A DNA stretch of 64,000 nucleotides, taken from positions 1-64,000 of the forward strand of contig JBMOOJ010000056.1 of assembly GCA_049323835.1 (NCBI GenBank), in the 5' to 3' direction. Shown piece after piece: positions 40,577 to 49,537 of this stretch. The translations under genes were made by a program, and so were the position numbers. The notes under the pieces are model-generated. The model did not search any database. It was not told the origin of the DNA and saw nothing but the letters and a program-made list of their open reading frames with translations. Within the stretch, counting starts at the first letter, position 1. Each line of letters begins with the position of its first letter. Origin of the DNA: SG-bin9 sp049323835. GTDB taxonomy: Bacteria; Pseudomonadota; Alphaproteobacteria; Rhizobiales; Xanthobacteraceae.

Positions 40577-43066
40577 TTGCCCCGCAGCTTCGACACGCCG
40601 CTTCCGATTGACGATGTGCTTGGCCCCCTCGCGCAGGCGCTGAGCAAAGCCAGCACGGCTGTCCTCGTCGCGCCGCCCGGCGCAGGCAAGACCACGCGCG
40701 TGCCGCTGGCGCTGCTCGATGAGCCGTGGCTCAGGGGCGGCAAGATCATCGTGCTGGAGCCGCGGCGGATCGCGGCGCGTGCGGCGGCTGAGCGCATGGC
40801 GCAGACCATCGGCGAGCGTGTCGGCGAAACCGTCGGCTATCGCGTGCGCTTCGGCGCGAAGGTGTCGAAGGCGACGCGCATTGAAGTGGTCACCGAAGGC
40901 ATCTTCTCGCGGCAGATCGTCGGCGATCCGGAATTGCGCGGCGTGTCAGCTGTGCTGTTCGACGAATTTCATGAGCGCTCGCTCGATGCGGATCTGGGAT
41001 TGGCGCTGGCGCGCGAAGCGCAGCAGGGCCTGCGGGAGGATCTGCGCATTCTGGTAATGTCGGCGACACTCGACGGCGCGCGCGTAGCGAAGCTGCTCGG
41101 AGACGCGCCGGTGATCGAGAGCGAGGGCCGCGCGTTTCCGGTCGAGACGCGCTATGTCGGCCGCAAGCCGGATGCGCCGATCGACCGGCAGATGGCGGAT
41201 GCGATCGCATCGGCGCTGCGCGCGGATGCCGGCTCGGTGCTGGCATTTCTGCCGGGTGCGGCTGAAATCCGCCGCACCGAGACGATGCTGCGCGAGCGCG
41301 TGCACGATGCGTCGGTCGAGATCGTGCCGCTGTTCGGTGCGCTCGATGCGGCTGTGCAGGATCGTGCGATTGCGCCCGCGCCCAAGGGGCAGCGCAAGGT
41401 GGTGCTGGCGACATCGATTGCGGAGACCTCGCTGACCATCGATGGCGTGCGCATTGTCGTCGATTCCGGGCTGGCGCGCGTACCGCGCTATGAGCCGGAC
41501 ATCGGATTGACGCGACTGGAGACCGTGCGTGCCGCGCGCGCGGCGGTCGATCAGCGGCGTGGCCGTGCGGGCCGCACCGAGCCGGGCGTCTGCTATCGCC
41601 TGTGGGACGAGCCGCAGACGGCGTCGCTCGATGCATATGCGCAGCCGGAAATTCTCTCGTCCGATCTGTCGTCGCTGGTGCTCGACCTCGCCGAGTGGGG
41701 CGTCAGCGATCCCTCGTCGCTGGCGTTCCTCGACCCGCCGCCTGCACCGGCATGGAAGGAAGCGTGCGTGCTGCTGCGCGAGCTTGGTGCGCTCGATGCG
41801 GACGGGCGCATCACGGCGGAGGGCAAGAGCCTGCGTGCGCTGGCGCTGCCGCCGCGGCTCGCGCGCATGATTGTCGATGCGCATCGCCTTGGGTGCGGCG
41901 AAGACGCGGCGATGATCGCAGCGGTACTCACCGAGCGCGGGCTCGGTGGTGATAACGCCGATCTCGACGTGCGGCGCGATCAGTTCCGGCGTGATCGCTC
42001 GCAGCGTGCGCAAGCCGCGCGGCAGCAGGCGGAGCGCTGGGCGGAGCAGGTGGCTCGTGAAACCCCCACCTCCAACCCCTCCCCACAAGGGGGAGGGGAG
42101 TTGTCAACCGGCGTGATGCTGGCGTTGGCGTTTCCGGATCGGATCGCGCGCAATCGCGGCAACGGCAGCTTCGTCCTCGCCAACGGGCGCGGCGCGGCGG
42201 TCGAGCAGACGTCGGGTCTGGCGAAAGCGCCGTTCATCGCCGTGGGTGAACTCACCGGCATCGCGGCGCAGGGCCGCATCCTGCTCGCCGCGCCGATCAC
42301 GCTTGCTGAAATCGAGACGCATTTCGCCGATCAGATCGAATCCGAAGATGAGATCACGTTCGATCGTGGCGCGATGGCGTTGCGTGCCCGCAAACGCCGC
42401 AGGCTCGGGGCGGTGACGCTGAACGAAGCGACGATGCCGATCGCGCCGGACGAGACGACCGCGCGAACGCTCGCCGACGGTCTTGCGGCTGCGGGGTTCG
42501 ACAGGCTGCCGTGGTCGAAAGCGCTGACGCAGTGGCGGGATCGCGTCATGTTCCTGCGGGCGGCCGAGGGCGACGAGTGGCCTGATCTGTCCGATGCCGC
42601 GCTCGCTGGGTCGCGGGAGCAATGGCTTGTGCCGGCGCTTGCCGATAAAACGTCGCTCGCGTCGTTCTCCGCGTCCGATCTCTCCGATGCGATGATGGCG
42701 CTGCTGCCATGGAACATGCGCTCAAGACTTGATCGCGAAGCGCCAACGCATTTCGAGGCGCCGACCGGCTCGATGGTGCCGATCGATTACGAGGCGGAAG
42801 AGGGACCGAAGATCGCGATCCGCTTGCAGGAATTGTTCGGCCTCAATGTGCATCCGTCGATCGCCAATGGCCGCCGTCCGCTGGTGGTTGAGCTGCTGTC
42901 GCCGGCGCATCGCCCGGTGCAGGTGACGCGCGATCTGCCGGGCTTCTGGCGCGGAAGTTATGCCGCCGTGCGTTCCGATTTGCGCGGGCGGTATCCTCGT
43001 CATCCGTGGCCGGACGATCCGGCGAATGCGGCCCCGACGCGACGGGCGAAGCCGAGGGGGACGTGA
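40577..43066 (+). CDS. hrpB: ATP-dependent RNA helicase HrpB, with repeat-derived insert
   Basis: About 829 residues, DEAH-box family. Walker A VAPPGAGKTTRVPLALL, LEPRRIAARAAAERMA (motif Ia), DEFHERSLDADLGLAL (motif II), VMSATLDGARV (III), ATSIAETSLTIDGVRIVVDS (V) and DQRRGRAGRTEPGVCYRLW (VI) are all present, plus the HrpB C-terminal domain with GLNVHPSIANGRRPLVVELL. Function in bacteria is poorly known. The start is uncertain: the frame extends upstream through the family A repeat, but a TTG at 40577 has CAGGA seven bases before it and gives a family-like length. About 13 residues near 496-508 come from a palindromic repeat. Confidence 0.93.
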   Translation: MPRSFDTPLPIDDVLGPLAQALSKASTAVLVAPPGAGKTTRVPLALLDEPWLRGGKIIVLEPRRIAARAAAERMAQTIGERVGETVGYRVRFGAKVSKATRIEVVTEGIFSRQIVGDPELRGVSAVLFDEFHERSLDADLGLALAREAQQGLREDLRILVMSATLDGARVAKLLGDAPVIESEGRAFPVETRYVGRKPDAPIDRQMADAIASALRADAGSVLAFLPGAAEIRRTETMLRERVHDASVEIVPLFGALDAAVQDRAIAPAPKGQRKVVLATSIAETSLTIDGVRIVVDSGLARVPRYEPDIGLTRLETVRAARAAVDQRRGRAGRTEPGVCYRLWDEPQTASLDAYAQPEILSSDLSSLVLDLAEWGVSDPSSLAFLDPPPAPAWKEACVLLRELGALDADGRITAEGKSLRALALPPRLARMIVDAHRLGCGEDAAMIAAVLTERGLGGDNADLDVRRDQFRRDRSQRAQAARQQAERWAEQVARETPTSNPSPQGGGELSTGVMLALAFPDRIARNRGNGSFVLANGRGAAVEQTSGLAKAPFIAVGELTGIAAQGRILLAAPITLAEIETHFADQIESEDEITFDRGAMALRARKRRRLGAVTLNEATMPIAPDETTARTLADGLAAAGFDRLPWSKALTQWRDRVMFLRAAEGDEWPDLSDAALAGSREQWLVPALADKTSLASFSASDLSDAMMALLPWNMRSRLDREAPTHFEAPTGSMVPIDYEAEEGPKIAIRLQELFGLNVHPSIANGRRPLVVELLSPAHRPVQVTRDLPGFWRGSYAAVRSDLRGRYPRHPWPDDPANAAPTRRAKPRGT
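42062..42100. repeat. Short family A' palindrome inside the hrpB reading frame
   Basis: CCCCTCCCCACAAGGGGGAGGGG hairpin preceded by ACCCCCACCTCCAA, encoding ETPTSNPSPQGGGELS within the loop before the C-terminal helicase-associated region. Frame is kept. It is one half of the two-hairpin element seen intergenically. Confidence 0.82.
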
Positions 43067-43069
43067 AGA

Positions 43070-43204
43070 CGTCATCCTGAGGTGCGAGCCGCGCGCCGAT
43101 CTCGGATGTTTCCGGGGATCGGCAATCTTCGTGCGCGGCGAGCCTCGAAGGATGACCGAGCCGTCGCCCTTCGAGGCTCGCTACGCTCGCACCTCAGGGT
43201 GACG
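43070..43204. repeat. Family C palindromic repeat, long form
   Basis: CGTCATCCTGAGGTGCGAGC opens and GCTCGCACCTCAGGGTGACG closes. An inner imperfect pair GCCGCGCGCCGATC...GATCGGCAATC...GTGCGCGGC makes this copy longer than 3743-3853. Confidence 0.88.
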
Positions 43205-43363
43205 GTTCAGCGAGAACGGTCCTGCTGGCAAATTGATCGTCCTGGTTAACGCTTCTCTCATGCTTTTCGCCAAAATAGGACAGCTTGCGGCGGGCGTTAT
43301 GTGCACGTTTGCGATCGCCATGATGAAATCGCGCGAGTTTTGAAACAGGCAGGCGTTTGTGTG

Positions 43364-43897
43364 ATGCGTAACCTGATGTTTTTCGCGGCAGTGATGGTCG
43401 CTCTCGGCATTTTCATGGCCCAGAAGGCGGACAGCATGAAAGCTGCGCCGGCCCAGCCGCAGCAGGCCAAGGCGGCCGCGGCCGCCCAGCAGCAAGCGCA
43501 GCCCAAAATGCTGGTGTCGTCGAACACCCGTAGCGTCAGTCTCGCAAAAGACGGCCGCGGTCACTTCCAGGCCGATGCCCGCGTCGACGGCCGCAGCATC
43601 TCCGTCATGGTCGATACCGGCGCGTCGGTTGTCGCGCTGAACGAGACGACGGCGGCGAAAATCGGTATCCGTCCCTCGCGCAGTGACTACAACGCCAGCG
43701 TCTCGACCGCCAACGGCAAGGTGATGGCGGCGCGGGCGAAGCTTGAGACGGTCGATATCGGCGGCGTGGTGGTGCGTGACGTCAATGCGCTCGTGCTCCC
43801 CGACTCTGCCCTGTCGGAGAATCTCCTCGGCATGGCCTATCTCTCGCGCCTGAAGCGCTTCGAGTACGCCAACGGCCGGCTGGTGCTGGAACAGTAA
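43364..43897 (+). CDS. TIGR02281 family clan AA aspartic protease (retropepsin-like)
   Basis: About 177 residues. An N-terminal hydrophobic anchor (MRNLMFFAAVMVALGIFMA) is followed by an Ala/Gln-rich linker and a single retropepsin-like domain. That domain has the active-site VMVDTGASVVALNE, ADARVDGRSIS before it, and ENLLGMAYLSRLKRFEYANG near the end. As in HIV protease, one polypeptide supplies one catalytic aspartate, so a dimer is expected. It would be anchored at the inner membrane facing the periplasm. Substrates are unknown. The ATG at 43364 is preferred over a reading from 43301 that adds 21 non-family residues. Confidence 0.88.
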   Translation: MRNLMFFAAVMVALGIFMAQKADSMKAAPAQPQQAKAAAAAQQQAQPKMLVSSNTRSVSLAKDGRGHFQADARVDGRSISVMVDTGASVVALNETTAAKIGIRPSRSDYNASVSTANGKVMAARAKLETVDIGGVVVRDVNALVLPDSALSENLLGMAYLSRLKRFEYANGRLVLEQ

Positions 43898-43916
43898 TCA
43901 CTTCAAACCTTTCTAT

Positions 43917-43999
43917 CGTCCTCGCGAAAGCGAGGACCCATACGCCGTGGCCTATCGATGGTTCACGGGGTCTGGGTCCCTGCGTTCGCAGGGACGACA
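43917..43999. repeat. Family D palindromic repeat (CGTCCTCGCGAAAGCGAGGA)
   Basis: CGTCCTCGCGAAAGCGAGGA followed by CCCATACGCCGTGGCCTATC; the mirrored end reads GGTCCCTGCGTTCGCAGGGA. Only one copy was noticed in the window. Confidence 0.8.
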
Positions 44000-44123
44000 T
44001 ATGAAATGATCGTTCGTTTTTGCTCCTAAACCGCCTTATTTCACGGTTAGCCGGATGCTCCCGCCTTCCCCAAAGCCGTGGCGTTCGCTATGGCTTGCTT
44101 GCGTTTCTCCAAGAGGATTTCTG

Positions 44124-45623
44124 ATGTTCCCGACGCCGAAGCCGATTCTGACGCCGAACACCTATGCCTATGAATCCGAGCCGATGGTGAAGGCGACCGG
44201 CTTTCGCGAGTACGACGCGCGCTGGCTGTTCGGCAAGGAAATCAACCTGATGGGCATTCAGGCACTGGGCATGGGCCTCGGCGCGCTGATCGGCGAAATG
44301 GGTGTGAAGCGCGAGATCGTCACCGGCCACGACTTCCGCGGCTATTCGGCCTCGATCAAGTACGCGCTGATTTCGGGCCTGCTCGCCGCCGGATGCAAGG
44401 TGCATGACATCGGGCTGTGCATGACGCCGATGGCGTACTTCGCGCAGTTCGATCTCGACGTGCCATGCGTCGCGATGGTCACCGCGTCCCACAACGACAA
44501 CGGCTGGACCGGCGTGAAGATGGGCGCCAACCGCCCGCTCACCTTCGGGCCCGACGAGATGACGCGCCTGAAGGAAATCGTGCTCGGCGCCAGGTTCGAT
44601 CTCAAGGGCGGCGGCTCGTATGAGTTCGTCAACGATTTCCCGGCGCGTTACATCGCCGATCTCACCAAGCGGCCGAAGCTGAAGCGCGAGATTCGCGCTG
44701 TCGTCGCGTGCGGTAACGGCACGGCGGGCGCGTTCGCGCCGAAAATCCTCGAAGCGATCGGCGTCGACGTGATTCCGCTCGATACCGAGCTTGATCACAC
44801 CTTCCCGAAATACAATCCGAATCCGGAAGACATGGAGATGCTGCACGCGATCCGCGACGCGGTGCTGCATCACAAGGCCGATGTGGGCTTAGGATTCGAT
44901 GGCGACGGCGACCGCTGCGGCGTCGTCGACAACACGGGCGACGAGATTTTTGCCGACAAGGTCGGCGTGATGCTGGCGCGCGATATGTCGGCGATTCACA
45001 AGGATGCACATTTCGTTGCTGACGTGAAATCGACCGGACTGTTCGTCACCGACCCCGTGCTGCAAAAGCAGGGTGCGCAGACGTCGTACTGGAAGACCGG
45101 TCATTCCTACATGAAGCGCCGCACGCACGAGGTCGGCGCGCTGGCCGGCTTCGAGAAGTCCGGCCACTTCTTCTTCAACAAGCCCTTCGGCCGCGGCTAT
45201 GATGACGGTCTCGTCTCGGCGATCGCGGTGTGCGACATGCTCGACCGCGCGCCCGGCAAGTCGATGGAAGACCTCAAGAACGCGCTGCCGAAGACCTGGT
45301 CGTCGCCGACCATGTCGCCGCATTGCGCCGACGAAACCAAGTACGGCGTCGTCGAGAAAGTGGTGAAGCACTTCGAGGATGCGAAGGCGAAGGGCGCGAA
45401 GGTGGCCGGCCAGGCGATCCGCGATCTGGTTACCGTCAACGGCGTGCGTGTGACGTCGGAAGATGGCAGCTGGGGCCTCGTGCGCGCGTCATCGAACAAG
45501 CCGGAGCTTGTGGTGGTCGTCGAAAGCCCGGTGTCGGAGCAGCGCATGCGCGACATGTTCGAGGCGATGGACTCGGTGCTGCGCACCCATCCCGAGGTCG
45601 GCGAATACAATCAGAAGATTTAA
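44124..45623 (+). CDS. Phosphomannomutase/phosphoglucomutase
   Basis: 499 residues of the alpha-D-phosphohexomutase superfamily. It interconverts mannose-1-P/6-P or glucose-1-P/6-P. The phosphoserine loop is VTASHNDNGWTGVKMG (family usually TASHNP; here Asp follows Asn), the metal loop is LGFDGDGDRCGVVD, and EKSGHFFF plus RASSNKPELVVVVES are the sugar- and phosphate-binding loops. It likely supplies sugar nucleotides for surface polysaccharides, as does the UDP-glucose dehydrogenase nearby. The ATG at 44124 has AAGAGGA about six bases upstream. Flanked by family D and B repeats. Confidence 0.94.
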   Translation: MFPTPKPILTPNTYAYESEPMVKATGFREYDARWLFGKEINLMGIQALGMGLGALIGEMGVKREIVTGHDFRGYSASIKYALISGLLAAGCKVHDIGLCMTPMAYFAQFDLDVPCVAMVTASHNDNGWTGVKMGANRPLTFGPDEMTRLKEIVLGARFDLKGGGSYEFVNDFPARYIADLTKRPKLKREIRAVVACGNGTAGAFAPKILEAIGVDVIPLDTELDHTFPKYNPNPEDMEMLHAIRDAVLHHKADVGLGFDGDGDRCGVVDNTGDEIFADKVGVMLARDMSAIHKDAHFVADVKSTGLFVTDPVLQKQGAQTSYWKTGHSYMKRRTHEVGALAGFEKSGHFFFNKPFGRGYDDGLVSAIAVCDMLDRAPGKSMEDLKNALPKTWSSPTMSPHCADETKYGVVEKVVKHFEDAKAKGAKVAGQAIRDLVTVNGVRVTSEDGSWGLVRASSNKPELVVVVESPVSEQRMRDMFEAMDSVLRTHPEVGEYNQKI

Positions 45624-45642
45624 AACGATCATACTTTACTCT

Positions 45643-45730
45643 CGTCATGCCCGGCCCTGTGCCGGGCATCCACGTCTTTGGATACATCCCTGGTCAAGAC
45701 GTGGATGGCCGGGACAAGCCCGGCCATGAC
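45643..45730. repeat. Family B palindromic repeat after the phosphomannomutase gene
   Basis: CGTCATGCCCGGCCCTGTGC opens and GGGACAAGCCCGGCCATGAC closes; inner pair CCACGTCTT/AAGACGTGG. Confidence 0.88.
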
Positions 45731-45748
45731 AGTTGTTGCTAACGTTCG

Positions 45749-47233
45749 TTACGCCGCGCGGATCGAGTCGATGAAGCTATGGACCTCGGCGCGCAGCCGC
45801 TCCGACTGCACCGACAATCCCTTCGACGATTGCACCAGCCGCGATGCAGCCTGTCCATTCTCCTGCGAGGCCTGCGTCAGGCCGCCGATGTTCTCGTCGA
45901 CATCGTTCGAGGAGCGCGAGGCTTCGAGGATGCTGCCGGCGATTTCCCGCGTGGCGGCGCTTTGCTGATCGACCGCGGCCGCGATCGAGTTCGAGATGTC
46001 GTTGATCTCGCGGATGGTGTTACCGATCGCTTCGATGGCGCAGACGGCATCGGCCGTGGAGTTCTGAATCTCGCCGATCTGGGCGGAGATCTCCTCCGTC
46101 GCTTTCGCGGTCTGGTTTGCGAGCGCCTTCACTTCGCTGGCGACCACAGCAAAACCCTTGCCGTGTTCGCCTGCGCGGGCGGCCTCGATGGTGGCATTGA
46201 GCGCCAGCAAGTTGGTCTGCGAGGCGATGCTCTGGATCAGCGTCACCACTTCGCCGATCTTCTGCGTGCCGGTCGCAAGCCCTTCGACCACAGTGTTGGT
46301 CTTGCGCGCTTCTTCCGCAGCCTTGCTGGCGATCTCGGCCGAGCGGGTCACCTGCTCGCCGATCGCGCCGATCGATGCTGAAAGTTGTTCGGTGGCGGAC
46401 GCTACTGTCGTGACGTTGCGCGATGCCTGTGCGGACGCGGTGGCTGCGGCGGCCGACTGGCGCGTCGCTTCCTCGGCACCGTGGCTCATGGATTCCGATG
46501 TCCGGCACATGTCGTTCGCGGCTGCGGCGACGTCACCGACGATGCTGCCGATCTTGCGCTCGAACGAGGTCGCAAGCTCCTGCATCGCTGCCGAGCGCTG
46601 CGCCATACTGGTGCGTTCAAGCTCGCTGCGTTCCTGATTGGCTTGCTCGGCTGCGGCGCGCGCCGTCTCCGCTTCAGAGGTTTTCTGGACGGTCGCCTCG
46701 AACAGCCGTGAGAGCTGGACGGCCACCCACATCAGGACGCCGGCTTCGAGAACGAGAATCGCGGCATGCAGTGCCATGCGGCCGAAATCGGCGCCGCCCG
46801 GATAGAGCGCTGCCGGCAGCAGGAAATTCAGTGACAGATGATGCAGCGCGACGGCGATCGTCGCCACGAGAATGGCGCGGACATCGCAATACGCGACGAG
46901 CGTCGCCAATGCCGCGAAGAAGGCCATATGCATGTCGGGTTGCCAGGGATGGCCCGCCATCTGATACACGAGCAGCGCCACATCGCCCATCAGCGCGACC
47001 GCGACGATCAGACGTGTCGCCGGCGTGTTGCCGGACATTCGCCAGCACAGGGTTGCAACGATCGCAAGCGCGGACATTGAGGCCGCCGGCAGCATCCAGT
47101 CGGCGCCGCGCATCAAGCCGATCGCCACCGCAACCGGTACATGCATCCATAACAATGCTATCAACGCCTTGCTTGCGGTCTCGCGCAGGGCGTGCAGGTC
47201 CCTGATCTGGGAATCCTGTGCTTCGGTCGTCAT
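45749..47233 (-). CDS. Methyl-accepting chemotaxis protein with membrane-embedded sensor
   Basis: 494 residues. The N-terminal 200 residues are about six hydrophobic segments without a periplasmic loop of any size, with conserved-looking histidines in PDMHMAFFAALA and ALHHLSLNFLLP. A coiled coil follows (EAETARAAAEQANQERSELE). Then comes the MCP signalling domain, whose hairpin tip LIQSIASQTNLLALNATIEA (E-x-x-x-A-R-A-G-E-x-G-x-G-F-A-V-V-A continues) is diagnostic. The sensor type suggests detection of a membrane or intracellular state rather than a periplasmic ligand. Its ATG overlaps the stop of the 121-residue gene upstream by four bases, so the two are translated together. Confidence 0.94.
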   Translation of the reverse strand: MTTEAQDSQIRDLHALRETASKALIALLWMHVPVAVAIGLMRGADWMLPAASMSALAIVATLCWRMSGNTPATRLIVAVALMGDVALLVYQMAGHPWQPDMHMAFFAALATLVAYCDVRAILVATIAVALHHLSLNFLLPAALYPGGADFGRMALHAAILVLEAGVLMWVAVQLSRLFEATVQKTSEAETARAAAEQANQERSELERTSMAQRSAAMQELATSFERKIGSIVGDVAAAANDMCRTSESMSHGAEEATRQSAAAATASAQASRNVTTVASATEQLSASIGAIGEQVTRSAEIASKAAEEARKTNTVVEGLATGTQKIGEVVTLIQSIASQTNLLALNATIEAARAGEHGKGFAVVASEVKALANQTAKATEEISAQIGEIQNSTADAVCAIEAIGNTIREINDISNSIAAAVDQQSAATREIAGSILEASRSSNDVDENIGGLTQASQENGQAASRLVQSSKGLSVQSERLRAEVHSFIDSIRAA

Positions 47234-47595
47234 GCTCGCAGTCCTTCTGTTTTCGTCAACGGAGACACGGTCATGCAGGCGTCGAGCGCCTGCGGGTCGA
47301 GAGAGAGCCACGCACCGGCATCGCGCAGCCGCCTGAGCCCGTCATGCCGGTCGGGCTCGACGATGACGATGGCGGGAACGCTGCTGGTGCGAACGATCGA
47401 TGCGCCGGCGGAAGCAGCGGCAAGCAATGACTGCTGCGTGCTCCACCACAGCGGGAAGACGACGGCGACCGCGCCGGAGTTTTGCTGCGGCCGGAGCGAC
47501 AGCGTGGCGATCATCACGAAGCTCATGACGAGCAACGTGCCGCTGGCGAGCCAGGCGCGCGTGATCGATGCGGAAGAGTCCGGAAGATGCCCCAT
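47230..47595 (-). CDS. Small membrane-anchored protein coupled to the chemoreceptor gene
   Basis: 121 residues, function not recognised. One transmembrane helix near residue 15-34 (ASGTLLVMSFVMIATLSL) is followed by a domain with AVAVVFPLWWSTQQSLLAAA and SIVRTSSVPAIVIVEP. It ends with LDPQALDACMTVSPLTK. Its stop codon overlaps the chemoreceptor start (ATGA at 47230-47233), a strong sign of coupled translation, so it may be a sensor subunit or assembly partner of that receptor. No signal peptidase site is obvious, so the C-terminal domain probably faces the periplasm. Confidence 0.75.
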   Translation of the reverse strand: MGHLPDSSASITRAWLASGTLLVMSFVMIATLSLRPQQNSGAVAVVFPLWWSTQQSLLAAASAGASIVRTSSVPAIVIVEPDRHDGLRRLRDAGAWLSLDPQALDACMTVSPLTKTEGLRA

Positions 47596-47721
47596 TCGCC
47601 GAAAGGTAAACGAACAAGGCTAATGCTTGGTAAAGCAGGCATCCGGACAATGCCGGATGCGGACTCGCAACGTATTGAAGTTATTTAGCTTCGAAGGGTA
47701 CGTATCACATACTGGAATACC

Positions 47722-47746
47722 GGGAACCGGCTGCTTTCCGGTTCCC
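47722..47746. terminator. Stem-loop downstream of the Lrp-family gene
   Basis: GGGAACCGG, loop CTGCTTT, CCGGTTCCC: a perfect 9-bp stem 44 bases beyond the Lrp stop. On the minus strand it is followed by GGTATTCC, not a T-run, so intrinsic termination is only possible. The rest of 47596-47789 shows nothing. Confidence 0.45.
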
Positions 47747-47789
47747 TGTTAACGATTGAGCAAACCTTCTGCGGATTGCGAATCTGGTG

Positions 47790-48305
47790 TCAGCTTGCTG
47801 CGAGGGCCGGCACCGGCAACGCCGTCACCGACTTGATCTTCTCCATCGCGAATCGCGAGGTGACGTTCTTGAGCGCGACGGCGCCGATCAGCTTTTTATA
47901 GAACACATCGTAGCTCTGCATGTCGGCGACGACGACGCGCAGCATATAGTCGACGTCGCCGGCCATCCGGTAGAATTCCATCACTTCGGGCATCGCGCTC
48001 ACGGCGTCGGCGAACTTGCGCAGCCATGCTTCCGAATGGTCGCTGCTTTCGACCGAGACGAACACGGTGATGCCGAGGCCGATCTTGTTCTGATCGACCA
48101 GCGCCACGCGGCGCAGAATGATGCCGTCCGCTTCAAGGCGCTGGATGCGCTTCCAGCACGGCGTCGAGGACAGGCCAACCCGATCGCCGATTTCGGCGAC
48201 GGAGAGGGAGGCGTCCTCCTGGAGGACGGTGAGGATTTTCCGGTCGATGGCGTCGAGGCGGCGGCTGCTGCCTTCGGCGAGGGAGGGGGCGGTGACGTCG
48301 GCCAT
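47790..48305 (-). CDS. Lrp/AsnC family transcriptional regulator
   Basis: 171 residues. The N-terminal helix-turn-helix is SVAEIGDRVGLSSTPCWKRI, the linker follows, and the C-terminal RAM/ACT-like domain has GITVFVSVESSD, EVMEFYRMAGDVDYMLRVVV and the DYMLRV pattern. Such proteins respond to amino acids and form octamers on DNA. The target is not evident: its neighbours are a PfkB kinase (same strand, upstream) and a chemoreceptor pair. The promoter should lie in 48306-48394, which is locally AT-rich (TTCCATATTTGAGGATTTC). Confidence 0.93.
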   Translation of the reverse strand: MADVTAPSLAEGSSRRLDAIDRKILTVLQEDASLSVAEIGDRVGLSSTPCWKRIQRLEADGIILRRVALVDQNKIGLGITVFVSVESSDHSEAWLRKFADAVSAMPEVMEFYRMAGDVDYMLRVVVADMQSYDVFYKKLIGAVALKNVTSRFAMEKIKSVTALPVPALAAS

Positions 48306-48394
48306 GGAAAGAATGTTCCATATTTGAGGATTTCAGACCTGATATAAGGAAAATTCTTCTCCAGCAAGGCGGCTACTGCCCTTTTTGAGAACCT

Positions 48395-49342
48395 CTAGGA
48401 CGTGAATGCTGTCGGCGCCGGGCTCAAAAACGTATCGACTTCAACACGTTGGGGAGAAGCGAAGGCCCCCCCGAACCGCGTGCATTTCAGCGCCGCGGTC
48501 GCGGATGCAAAGCGCATCGCCTGTTCGATCGCCTGGCCCTCGGCGATGGCCAGTGTGAATGCGCCGTGGAAGGCATCGCCGGCGCCAAGCGTATCGACGG
48601 TGTGAACCGGGAAGGCCGGCATGTGCAGCGGCCGTCCACCCTCGCCGAGCCAGGTCACACCGCGCGCGCCGGACGTGACGCCGAGAAACGCCTGCGTCAG
48701 GCTCGCCATCTTGCGCAGCGCGCCGACGTCGTCCTTCTGGCCGGCAGTCGCGTGCAGCGCCTCTTCCGAGAAGATGATGTGCGACGATGCGTTCAAGAGA
48801 CCCTCGCACTGCGACATCACGCGGTCGGCGTCGACCACCACCGGAATGCCGCGCCGCGTCGCTTCTGCGCAGACGTCGGTAGCGAACTCAGCGCAGCGGT
48901 TCTCGGTGAGGATGGCGTCGACGCCGTCGAGCAGCAGGTTCGGCGCGGGGAGTTTCACGCTCCACAGCTTCGGATCGCGATAGGTGACGATGGTGCGCTC
49001 GCCGGACGGATCGATCATCACATTCGACATGGGCGTGATGACGCCGTTCATCTCGATCAGGCCGCCGGTGTCGACGTTTTCGGCCGCCATCGCATTGTAG
49101 ATCGCTGCGTTCGCCTCTTCGCGGCCCAGCGGCCCGCAGAGCGTGACGCGGCCGCCGAGCCGCGAAATCGTGATCGCGGCATTCAGCGCGTTGCCGCCGG
49201 TAATCTCCGAGAAGCTCGATGCGCTGACCTTGCTGCCGCGCGCAGGCACTTCCTCGACCCGGTAGATCAGATCGCGCACGGGGATGCCGATGCAGAGGAT
49301 GCGTGGGGATTGGCGTGAATGTTGGCCGCCAGGAACGTTCAT
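48395..49342 (-). CDS. PfkB family carbohydrate kinase
   Basis: 315 residues of the ribokinase/PfkB fold. The N-terminal sugar-binding signature is SEITGGNALNAAITISRLGG; the C-terminal signature is VHTVDTLGAGDAFHGAFTLA with the anion hole (GAGD) and the catalytic aspartate. VTYRDPKLWSV is the mid-protein loop. It phosphorylates a sugar or nucleoside; substrate not determinable. The ATG at 49342 (MNVPGGQ) was chosen since the longer reading is encoded by the family E repeat. GGGAG lies ten bases upstream. Single gene between Lrp and nudC. Confidence 0.9.
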   Translation of the reverse strand: MNVPGGQHSRQSPRILCIGIPVRDLIYRVEEVPARGSKVSASSFSEITGGNALNAAITISRLGGRVTLCGPLGREEANAAIYNAMAAENVDTGGLIEMNGVITPMSNVMIDPSGERTIVTYRDPKLWSVKLPAPNLLLDGVDAILTENRCAEFATDVCAEATRRGIPVVVDADRVMSQCEGLLNASSHIIFSEEALHATAGQKDDVGALRKMASLTQAFLGVTSGARGVTWLGEGGRPLHMPAFPVHTVDTLGAGDAFHGAFTLAIAEGQAIEQAMRFASATAALKCTRFGGAFASPQRVEVDTFLSPAPTAFTS

Positions 49343-49360
49343 GTGGGCAACTACTCCCTG

Positions 49361-49483
49361 CGTCATTCCGGGGTGCGCGTTCTTCACGCGCAGATCCGGA
49401 ATCCATCGTGCCGCATGCTCGGAGTTTCTGGAACCATGGATTCCGGGTTCGCTCACGCTCCACGCTCGCACCCCGGAATGACG
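49361..49483. repeat. Family E palindromic repeat (CGTCATTCCGGGGTGCG type)
   Basis: CGTCATTCCGGGGTGCG opens and CGCACCCCGGAATGACGG closes; the inner pair CCGGAATCCAT/ATGGATTCCGG adds a second stem. It lies just upstream of the PfkB start. Confidence 0.87.
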
Positions 49484-49537
49484 GTCTTGCTGAGGGCCGG
49501 CCTACGGTTAACGGGCGCCGGCCCTGCTGGTTCCGCT

